Origin: Flavobacteriales bacterium
Lineage (GTDB): Bacteria > Bacteroidota > Bacteroidia > Flavobacteriales_D > Sanyastnellaceae
Direction: 5' to 3'
Assembly (NCBI GenBank): GCA_002863125.1
Contig: PKEB01000014.1
Location: forward strand, 1-64,000
Length of the DNA: 64,000 nucleotides
Part shown: one piece after another, positions 1 through 6,560 of the stretch
Position numbering within the stretch: the first letter of the stretch is position 1
Layout: every line of letters starts with the position of its first letter
Program-made: the position numbers and the translations under genes
Notes under the pieces: generated by a model
The model's database searches: none
What the model was told of the DNA's origin: nothing
What the model saw: the letters and a program-made list of their open reading frames with translations, nothing else

Positions 1-234
1 AAAGAAGGGTTGTCTCGACGCAAGGAAACGCAAATCTTCATGGAACCGCCTTACCGCAACGACCAGGCCTTCAAAGAATGCTTGAACAACCTCCCCGGAG
101 ACCAACAACTTTGCGTGGCAGTGGACCTTACACTCGAGACCGAATGGATCGGCTCGTTCGCCGTTTCGGATTGGAAGCGACAAAGCGCACCAGATCTGGA
201 CAAACGTCCATGCCTATTTCTCATTGGACACTGA
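1..234 (+). CDS. SAM-dependent methyltransferase, RsmI/tetrapyrrole methylase-like family (3' end only)
   Basis: Only the last 77 codons are inside the window; the reading frame is open at base 1. The visible C-terminus contains TQIFMEPPYRND, LCVAVDLTLETEWI and DKRPCLFLI. These match the end of the RsmI-type methyltransferases of Bacteroidota, where the PYRN segment and the KRP-hydrophobic tail are conserved. RsmI itself 2'-O-methylates 16S rRNA from S-adenosylmethionine. Bacteroidota often carry a second, shorter paralogue with this kind of tail, so I give no symbol. The stop codon lies 14 bases inside the 3' end of the convergent gldI-like gene. Family assignment is fairly sure; the exact substrate is not. 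Confidence 0.75.
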   Translation, partial: KEGLSRRKETQIFMEPPYRNDQAFKECLNNLPGDQQLCVAVDLTLETEWIGSFAVSDWKRQSAPDLDKRPCLFLIGH

Positions 235-1234
235 GCGGGACATCCACTGCCTGGAATTCCCATTGAAAGCCCAATACATCGGACGTGGTAACCCCGAGGG
301 CACGCATGCCCGGCTCGTCGATTACCACATCCGCAGGGCACCAACACGCCCATTTGCGCTTCAACGGATACAGCCGCTGTAGGTCCGCCAGTACGGGAAG
401 CAATTGGCCGCCATCCGAAGGGTCAAAATCCCACGATGAAGCACCCAAATCCTCAGGCACATCCGTGTCAATGGTCAAGCGAAACGTGCGCATTTCCACG
501 CTGACATGCTCGGCAGGTTCATCAAATTCAAAACCGTCGTCCGTTTCGTACCAAGCCATGCACGGTGAAGCGGCCAACCCGGGTGATTGAATCCAATCCG
601 CATCACCGGGCCAAACCCCTTCTTCCATGCCATCCAAAAGGGCATTCCACACGTGGCGGTACGTGTAACAGACCTCCAATCCAACCTGGCCTGAGCCAGG
701 CATTTGTTGCCGAATGTTCAGCAAAAGCACCGCTTCCTGAGGAACCAGCGGCGGATAACCGGTCAGCCCCCAAGCCCTGTGAGACGGCACGAGGCACGCA
801 GCGCGCTGACCATCTGCCAATAAAGCGGCCAACTCGTGAAAACCCGCGGGCCAGTCGCTCCGGTTCCAAAGAAAGCGCAAGGGTTCTTCCTCCGTCCACG
901 TAGACAAAACGGTGGAATCCGTCAACATCAACTCCCCGACCCACTGAACCGTATCGCCGAGTGCGAGTGGTGCTCCAGGTTGTTCAAACCGGTCAGAAGA
1001 CCAAACCCGCAAACCGGTCGCGGTCTCTGCAAAATGCGGCATCACGGGGCTGTGCATGGAAGCCACGAGGGAATCGATGAACAGCCGTTCGCGGACCGCT
1101 TTTTCTTGGTTGAAAGCCAACAGGTCCTCCCTCGTAACCACCTCTTTTACTGGCTCAGGTGTGCGATCATGGCCGCAGCCTGCACATGCCATCAACGCAG
1201 CGCACCCGATAAGGATAGTAAGCGTTTTCCCCAT
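221..1234 (-). CDS. GldI-like lipoprotein with two degenerate FKBP-type domains
   Basis: A 337-residue protein with a lipoprotein signal: hydrophobic N-terminus and a LMACAGC lipobox (Cys about residue 20). Residues about 65-175 resemble an FKBP peptidyl-prolyl isomerase fold (GLRVWSSD, then ALGDTVQWVGELMLTDSTVL, then ACLVPSHRAWGLTGYPPLVP). Residues about 240-330 look like a second, more eroded copy ending CPADVVIDEPGMRALGV...LGFQWEFQAVDV. In flavobacteria the gliding/T9SS lipoprotein GldI is an FKBP-type protein encoded beside an NrnA-type gene; here nrnA lies upstream with only 2 bases between, which supports that reading. The usual FKBP active-site aromatics are poorly kept, so isomerase activity is doubtful. 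It would sit in the periplasm on a membrane anchor. Confidence 0.65.
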   Translation of the reverse strand: MGKTLTILIGCAALMACAGCGHDRTPEPVKEVVTREDLLAFNQEKAVRERLFIDSLVASMHSPVMPHFAETATGLRVWSSDRFEQPGAPLALGDTVQWVGELMLTDSTVLSTWTEEEPLRFLWNRSDWPAGFHELAALLADGQRAACLVPSHRAWGLTGYPPLVPQEAVLLLNIRQQMPGSGQVGLEVCYTYRHVWNALLDGMEEGVWPGDADWIQSPGLAASPCMAWYETDDGFEFDEPAEHVSVEMRTFRLTIDTDVPEDLGASSWDFDPSDGGQLLPVLADLQRLYPLKRKWACWCPADVVIDEPGMRALGVTTSDVLGFQWEFQAVDVPLSVQ

Positions 1235-1236
1235 GT

Positions 1237-2292
1237 TCAGCTCACATCAATCCAATCCGACAGGCGGGTGTTGACAAACGCAATGAATTCAGGGATGGTC
1301 TTTCCTTTGACGATGCCACCGGCAGCGTTCTTGTGTCCTCCTCCATCAAATTCAGCCGCCGCTAAGTCGCGAACACTGAAATCTCCGACAGACCGCAAAC
1401 TCAACTTAATCAACCCGGGTTCTGCTTCACGTGCCATGATTGCCACGCGCACACCGGCCAGACCGAGCACCTTATTCACCAGTCCCTCGGTATCCCCCGA
1501 CTCATAGTGGAACCGGTCCAAATCTCCGCGTTCGATGGCAACCACCGCGAGGCCATATTCACTGAACACATGCAGCCGTTCACTCATGGCGAATCCCTGC
1601 AGTTGAACCCGGTTTAACGATTGCTCGTCAAACGTGTTTTGATGAATGGCCGCATGGCCCAATCCTCGGGAAAGGAAATGAGCCAAAACTGCATGCGTAT
1701 GTGCTGTCACGGAAGGAAACCGAAATGACCCGGTATCGGTCATGATTCCGACATACAAACAGGCCATGGCCTCGTTCGACAAGAAATCGGATTGGCCCCA
1801 TCCAGCAATCAAATCAACCAACAGCTCACACGTTGAGCCGCACGCAGGGTCTGACAGCAAACGGTCGGCGAAGGCATCCGGCATCTGGTGGTGGTCAACG
1901 ACCCATTTCTGACCTCGAGCGTTGCGCAGGGCATCTTCCATCTTTCCCACGCGATCCAGCCCATTGAAGTCCAGGCACCATATGATGTCGGCCGCATCCA
2001 GCAACTGCGCTGCGGCAGCCGTTTCTTCCTCGTAAAAGCAAATGCCGTCTGCCCCGGGCATCCAATCCAAAAAAGCCGGAAAACGGTCCGGGAGCACAAC
2101 ATTTGTCGCAATCCCCATTGCCTTGAGGTGGTGGTGCAATCCCAACGCGGCACCCACGGCGTCACCATCGGGGGAACGGTGCGCCACAATGACGATGGAT
2201 TGACCCGGCTGCATGTCTTCCCAGCACTGACGTGCCATTTCAGAGACCATGACCGGCGAAGCGGATTCCAACAAGTTTATGCCTTCCCTCAT
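1237..2292 (-). CDS. nrnA: DHH/DHHA1 phosphoesterase, NrnA-like oligoribonuclease / pAp phosphatase
   Basis: 351 residues. The N-terminal DHH domain has the metal-binding motif AHRSPDGDAVG (residues about 37-47), an Asp in WCLDFNGLD, and the DHH box WVVDHHQ (about 135). The C-terminal DHHA1 domain carries GGGHKNAAGG near residue 320, the usual substrate-binding signature. NrnA enzymes degrade 2-5 nt RNA oligomers and dephosphorylate 3'-phosphoadenosine 5'-phosphate in the cytoplasm. I chose the ATG at 2292 because a longer start would run into the divergent gene at 2326 and adds low-complexity sequence not seen in the family. It is co-transcribed with the gldI-like gene 2 bases downstream. 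Confidence 0.85.
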   Translation of the reverse strand: MREGINLLESASPVMVSEMARQCWEDMQPGQSIVIVAHRSPDGDAVGAALGLHHHLKAMGIATNVVLPDRFPAFLDWMPGADGICFYEEETAAAAQLLDAADIIWCLDFNGLDRVGKMEDALRNARGQKWVVDHHQMPDAFADRLLSDPACGSTCELLVDLIAGWGQSDFLSNEAMACLYVGIMTDTGSFRFPSVTAHTHAVLAHFLSRGLGHAAIHQNTFDEQSLNRVQLQGFAMSERLHVFSEYGLAVVAIERGDLDRFHYESGDTEGLVNKVLGLAGVRVAIMAREAEPGLIKLSLRSVGDFSVRDLAAAEFDGGGHKNAAGGIVKGKTIPEFIAFVNTRLSDWIDVS

Positions 2293-2313
2293 GCTTCGCA
2301 AGTTACCACGTCC

Positions 2314-2321
2314 TAATTTTG
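2314..2321 (+). promoter_or_regulatory. -7 promoter element TAATTTTG, leaderless-type
   Basis: Exact match to the Bacteroidota -7 consensus TANNTTTG, followed by four bases (TTCC) and the ATG at 2326. Transcription starting 6-7 bases after the element would begin at the start codon. No clear -33 TTG is present at the usual distance. Confidence 0.5.
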
Positions 2322-2325
2322 TTCC

Positions 2326-2862
2326 ATGCAACGACTGGCCATGTTTGTTGGATTTATTTTGTCCGCCACGCTGTGCGTAAGGGCCACCGGTGATGCGGTC
2401 GCCCACGATTTCCACTACAGCCGCTTCGGACTGCAGTGGAATGCGGAAACAGGAACGTGGCAAGGCATTTTACGCGTCTTCACCGACGACCTCGAAGCGG
2501 CGTTGGGCCAAGGACAATCCGAACCCGCGGTGTGGCGGTTAGGGGACGAACGGGAGCATCCACAAGCGGATGACGCCATCGCGGCCTACGCCACCACCAA
2601 CTGGCTACTGACGGATTCGGCAGGACAAGCCCTTGAATGGCTTTTCGTGGGAAAAGAAATCGATTACGACATCACCTTCATTTACCTCGAATCCGAACCC
2701 ACCACAACCGATCACGCCCGGTATGCGAGCAGCGGCGGGTTTTTTGAATTATTCGAGGACCAAGTCAACGAGTTCACCTTAAACCGTGCCGACGCGTCGC
2801 TTCGACTGTGGCTCACTTCCGAAGATCCGACACGCCCCATCCTACCTCATTCCCATGAATAA
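2326..2862 (+). CDS. DUF6702 family exported protein
   Basis: 178 residues with a cleavable-looking signal peptide (hydrophobic run in the first 20 residues, predicted cut near ATGDAVA). The mature part has the layout of the Bacteroidota DUF6702 family: an early HDFHYSRF segment, WQGILRVFTDDLEAAL (residues about 45-60), and a C-terminal stretch that predicts beta strands. The molecular function of the family is not known; members are small periplasmic or surface proteins. The stop overlaps the start of nth by 8 bases, so the two genes are translationally linked. A -7 promoter element lies directly before the ATG. Confidence 0.75.
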   Translation: MQRLAMFVGFILSATLCVRATGDAVAHDFHYSRFGLQWNAETGTWQGILRVFTDDLEAALGQGQSEPAVWRLGDEREHPQADDAIAAYATTNWLLTDSAGQALEWLFVGKEIDYDITFIYLESEPTTTDHARYASSGGFFELFEDQVNEFTLNRADASLRLWLTSEDPTRPILPHSHE

Positions 2863-3514
2863 AGCAGAGAAGGTCGCTTACATCATGGATGAACTTCAAC
2901 GGCTGTACCCCAAGCCGCCCGTGCCGTTGGATCACACCGACCCCTATACGCTGCTCATCGCCGTCCTGTTGTCGGCCCAGTGCACCGACGAGCGCGTCAA
3001 CCAAGTGACCCCGGAGCTGTTTGACCTCGCGTGCACCCCACAGCAAATGGTTCAATTGAGCGTGGATCAAATCAAGGCCATCATCCGTCCATGCGGACTT
3101 TCCCCTGCCAAATCAAAGAACATCTACCGGCTGAGCGAGATTTTGCTCGAACGCCACGCCGGTGAAGTGCCGGTCGATTTTGAAGCCCTTGAAGACCTTC
3201 CGGGGGTTGGCCACAAAACGGCGTCGGTTGTCATGTCTCAAGCATTTGGGGTTCCATCCTTCCCTGTGGATACCCACATCCACCGCCTGATGTACCGCTG
3301 GGGGCTTTCCAACGGAAAAAACGTGGAGCAAACGGAACGAGACGCCAAACGCCTCTTCCCTCGAGAGCGTTGGAATGACCTGCACCTGCAAATCATCTTC
3401 TACGCTCGGGAATACAGCCCGGCGCGTGGGTTAAAATGGGAACGGGACTTCTTGCTGCAGCGCTGCGGACGAGCGACGGAAATCAAAAAGTGGAAACCAC
3501 TTCCATCGGATTAA
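2855..3514 (+). CDS. nth: Endonuclease III-like DNA glycosylase/AP lyase lacking the Fe-S cysteines
   Basis: 219 residues, close to the usual 211. The HhH-GPD fold is clear: LLSAQCTDERVN near residue 40, the helix-hairpin-helix LPGVGHKTASVV with the catalytic Lys near residue 117, and the catalytic Asp in FPVDTHIHRL. It would remove oxidised pyrimidines and nick the abasic site in base excision repair. Where E. coli Nth has C-X6-C-X2-C-X5-C, this protein has YSPARGLKWERDFLLQRC, so three of the four [4Fe-4S] ligands are absent. The start at 2855 was chosen by homology (MNKAEK) and overlaps the preceding gene by 8 bases; the ATP-grasp gene follows after 3 bases. Confidence 0.9.
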   Translation: MNKAEKVAYIMDELQRLYPKPPVPLDHTDPYTLLIAVLLSAQCTDERVNQVTPELFDLACTPQQMVQLSVDQIKAIIRPCGLSPAKSKNIYRLSEILLERHAGEVPVDFEALEDLPGVGHKTASVVMSQAFGVPSFPVDTHIHRLMYRWGLSNGKNVEQTERDAKRLFPRERWNDLHLQIIFYAREYSPARGLKWERDFLLQRCGRATEIKKWKPLPSD

Positions 3515-3517
3515 GCC

Positions 3518-4381
3518 ATGTGGGCAAACTATCCCTCATCCCTGCCCTTTCTGGAACGCGTGTGGAAGCAATGCCGACACGGATGGTGGTGGCTATCGCA
3601 ATGCATTCGTCAAGGCCAGCAGCCCCCGGTCGTTTTGGTTTGGCCGGATATGCCCTCACGGCGCACGGCGTTGCATAAAATGACGCGCAACCTCGGTTGG
3701 GAACTCGCCAACAAACCGCGTTCCGCACCCCTGCTCGGCATCTATTTTCAAGATGCGACGCACAAAGCCATTGCAAGACTCCCCGGAGCGATGAACAACG
3801 CATCAACCTGGTGGAATGCCCACTGTCACGACATCAGCAAAGGCAACTTGGAACATCACCACCAAGCTGCATTCGGATACGGCATGGGCATTGACCCCAC
3901 CCTTCATCAGGGGCCACTGGTCGTAAAAAGCGACGAAAACGCCAAGCACGATGGCGCATTGGTTCAAGGGCCCATTGCACCGAATGAAGTACAGGAACAT
4001 GTGGTCTACCAGCGTGAAATTGACAACCGGGACCCCAATGGCCGTCATTTTGATTACCGGGTCGTCTACATCCGTGGTTCGCTGCCGGTGGTCTACATCA
4101 AATACAAGGCATCCGACTCCCGCTTCACCAACGAAACGAGCCAGGTTGATCTCCTTGCAGCTTCACCGTTCACCCCTGAAGAAGAGGCCTGCATGGACCG
4201 ATTGGCCCGTAGCATGCGCGTCGATTATGCCGAATTCGACGCCTTGCGCGACCGAAATTCAAACCAACTCTACGTTGTGGATGTCAACCCCACCCCGTGG
4301 GGACCGCCTGCACAGCTCGCTCCGGAGTTGCAGGAAGAAGCCGTCAACCGCATGGCACAGTGCTTGAAGGCCAGCCTTTAA
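3518..4381 (+). CDS. ATP-grasp domain protein of unknown substrate
   Basis: 287 residues. The C-terminal two thirds look like an ATP-grasp ligase/kinase: a Lys in PLVVKSDENAKHDG (about residues 128-141) for ATP contact, the acidic hinge EHVVYQREI, the strand FDYRVVYIRG, and a metal-binding end YAEFDALRDRN...LYVVDVNPTPWGP (Asp and Asn ligands). The N-terminus is rich in Trp and basic residues and has no signal peptide. Such proteins couple ATP to form an amide, thioester or phosphoester bond, but nothing here fixes the substrate. It follows nth by 3 bases, probably the same transcript, and overlaps the 3' end of thrC by 4 bases. Confidence 0.6.
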   Translation: MWANYPSSLPFLERVWKQCRHGWWWLSQCIRQGQQPPVVLVWPDMPSRRTALHKMTRNLGWELANKPRSAPLLGIYFQDATHKAIARLPGAMNNASTWWNAHCHDISKGNLEHHHQAAFGYGMGIDPTLHQGPLVVKSDENAKHDGALVQGPIAPNEVQEHVVYQREIDNRDPNGRHFDYRVVYIRGSLPVVYIKYKASDSRFTNETSQVDLLAASPFTPEEEACMDRLARSMRVDYAEFDALRDRNSNQLYVVDVNPTPWGPPAQLAPELQEEAVNRMAQCLKASL

Positions 4382-5640
4382 GCTTGGAGCAAATACGAGC
4401 GGAAGGCGGCGTAGTTTGCCGGCATCACTGTACTCTCCTTCGGTTGATCCAAGCAGCCCAGCAAAGCGTTCGGAATGGTTGGGGATTGACCGGTCGCGTC
4501 TTCCACCACCCCACCAAATTTTGCGGCATGTGCGGTCGCCAACACGACTTTATGCCCGCTCGACGAAGCCTTGGAAGCCGCTTCAAACCCAATGGCGGTG
4601 TGCGGACAGGCCAAGAAGTTCGCATCTTCCCATAGCTGACGCATGCGTTGGCGTGTGGATGCTTCCGACACCGAACTCACCTCAAATTCGCGCTGCATGC
4701 GCTTCACATCGGAACCATACAACCACTCGAGTCGCGGACGGTTGCTCGGATCACCGACATCCATGGCGTTGGAAATGGTCGCTTGCGACTCACTTGGGTG
4801 GTACGCGCCCGTGCTCATGTACCGCTCCATCACATCGTTGGCGTTGACAGCTGCATGAAATCCGGTAGCCGGCATGCCCATGCGATGCGCCAACAACCCG
4901 GCGGCAATGTTTCCAAAATTCCCGCTGGGCACGATGAACTCGACGGGTTCGCCGGCCTGCATTGTCGCCCAGGCATAGTAAATGGATTGTGGGATCCAGC
5001 GACCGATGTTGATGGAGTTGGCACTGGTCAAGGGTCGGCTCGACTGCACTTCCCGGTCCAAAAACGCCTCCTTCACCAAGCGCTGGCAATCGTCAAAAGC
5101 CCCTTGGACTTCGACCGCCCGAACATTCGCGCCGACCGTGGTGAGTTGCTGCTCTTGGATGTGGCTAATGCGTCCGCTGGGATACAAAATGACCACGTCA
5201 ATCCCCGGAACGTTGTAGAACCCTTGAGCAACAGCCGAACCCGTATCACCCGAAGTGGCCACCAATACCGTCAAGCGCTCCGTAGACGTTGCCCCGAGCA
5301 AGCGCGACATCACCCGGGCACCGACATCCTTGAATGCGGCTGTCGGCCCGTGAAACAATTCCAGTTGGCTCACGTTTTCATGCACCTGAACCAAGGGGAT
5401 TTCAAAGTCCAACGCATCTTCCATCAAATCGAAAAAGCGGGACTCCGTTATGGCTTCCCCTACGTAAGGAAGGAGCATCCGGGTGGCCAATTCAGGCAAG
5501 GCACACCCAACAAGGCTGGACCACTCTAGCTGGGGAATGCGCTCGGGTACGTACAGCCCTCGATCTGGCGCCAAACCCTCCCGCAATGCGGAGGCGAAAT
5601 CGCGTCGTATGGAAGGCGAAGTAAGGCTGAAATAATTCAT
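4378..5640 (-). CDS. thrC: Threonine synthase
   Basis: 420 residues. A PLP-dependent enzyme that converts O-phospho-L-homoserine to L-threonine. The N-terminal MNYFSLTSPS and GLAPDRGLYVPE are typical of threonine synthase; the PLP lysine is in LFHGPTAAFKDVGARVM (about residues 103-119), followed by TSGDTGSAVAQGF for phosphate binding and PSGNFGNIAAGLLA. The ATG at 5640 was chosen because it overlaps the thrB stop as ATGA and begins with the family N-terminus; a longer frame upstream is thrB in another frame. It is last in thrA-thrB-thrC, and its 3' end meets the convergent ATP-grasp gene with a 4-base overlap and no terminator. Confidence 0.95.
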   Translation of the reverse strand: MNYFSLTSPSIRRDFASALREGLAPDRGLYVPERIPQLEWSSLVGCALPELATRMLLPYVGEAITESRFFDLMEDALDFEIPLVQVHENVSQLELFHGPTAAFKDVGARVMSRLLGATSTERLTVLVATSGDTGSAVAQGFYNVPGIDVVILYPSGRISHIQEQQLTTVGANVRAVEVQGAFDDCQRLVKEAFLDREVQSSRPLTSANSINIGRWIPQSIYYAWATMQAGEPVEFIVPSGNFGNIAAGLLAHRMGMPATGFHAAVNANDVMERYMSTGAYHPSESQATISNAMDVGDPSNRPRLEWLYGSDVKRMQREFEVSSVSEASTRQRMRQLWEDANFLACPHTAIGFEAASKASSSGHKVVLATAHAAKFGGVVEDATGQSPTIPNALLGCLDQPKESTVMPANYAAFRSYLLQA

Positions 5641-6560
5641 GAAATGCAATGGGCTCCGCGGCCTGAAATGGCCGAAATGTGAATCGAAAAGGGCACCGCA
5701 TGCCGCTGCATCAGCCCTGACAGGGCCTCTTTGATGTTCTCTGCCGCCGCTGAATCCAGGGCAACCCAAAACGTCGAGGGCCCGCTTCCTGAAATGCCAC
5801 CGGCCCGCGCGCCGCAGTCAAAGGCCAGGGTGCGTACCTCATCGAAATGAGGAATCAGTTTTGAACGATGGGGTCCTACCAATAGATCTTCCAGCGCATA
5901 CGCCGCTGCAGTGCCGTCGCCCCGGTGACACGCCGCCACAAAGGTTCCAAACCATGCAGCTTGTGCTGCTGCATCCTTCAAGGGCACTTGTCCAGGCAAA
6001 ACCGCGCGTGCATCCGCTGTTTTAATGGGAATCTGGGGATGAAGCACGACCATGGACCAATCCTCGAGGGCCGGAATGGCGATGGGCGGACCTTCAGGCG
6101 GGCAAATGACCAAACCACCCAGCAACGCAGGCGCTACATTGTCCGCATGCCGCGCGCCGCTGGCAAAGGACTCGCCATCCAATGCGAAAGGAATCAATTC
6201 GTCCGGGCGCAAACCAGCGTCGAGCAATTCGTTCACGCCCACGACCGCAGCCGCTGCGCTGGCGGCGCTGGAACCGATGCCACTCCCGGGCAGAATCGAC
6301 TTGAAAATTTCCATTTCCAACCCACAGGGATTGCCGAGGGATTGGAGCAAACTCTTCGCCGCTATGGAGGCAACATTACGCTCGGGATGCATGTCCAGCG
6401 CTGCGCCGTGAATGGCCCGTATGCGCACAACACCGGGTTCAGACGTTCGATGCACGATCATCCGTTCTCCGGGGGCAGAAAGCGCACATCCCAAGGCATC
6501 AAAACCCACGTTGATGTTGGCAACCGTTGCCGGAGCCCATACCTCTACCCGCTCCTTCAT
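5637..6560 (-). CDS. thrB: Homoserine kinase
   Basis: 307 residues, the usual length. A GHMP-superfamily kinase that phosphorylates L-homoserine before threonine synthase. Visible motifs: N-terminal VWAPATVANINVGFDALG, the glycine-rich ATP loop LPGSGIGSSAASAAAA (about residues 92-107), and the C-terminal GISGSGPSTFW loop. The start at 6560 overlaps the thrA stop in an ATGA junction, and its own stop overlaps thrC the same way, so the three genes are translationally coupled. No leader peptide or attenuator could be seen in front of the operon. Confidence 0.95.
   Translation of the reverse strand: MKERVEVWAPATVANINVGFDALGCALSAPGERMIVHRTSEPGVVRIRAIHGAALDMHPERNVASIAAKSLLQSLGNPCGLEMEIFKSILPGSGIGSSAASAAAAVVGVNELLDAGLRPDELIPFALDGESFASGARHADNVAPALLGGLVICPPEGPPIAIPALEDWSMVVLHPQIPIKTADARAVLPGQVPLKDAAAQAAWFGTFVAACHRGDGTAAAYALEDLLVGPHRSKLIPHFDEVRTLAFDCGARAGGISGSGPSTFWVALDSAAAENIKEALSGLMQRHAVPFSIHISAISGRGAHCIS

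Noticed and set aside
2293-2463. Longer nrnA start at 2463
   Set aside because: The extension would overlap the divergent DUF6702 gene and its promoter element, and adds sequence not found in the family.
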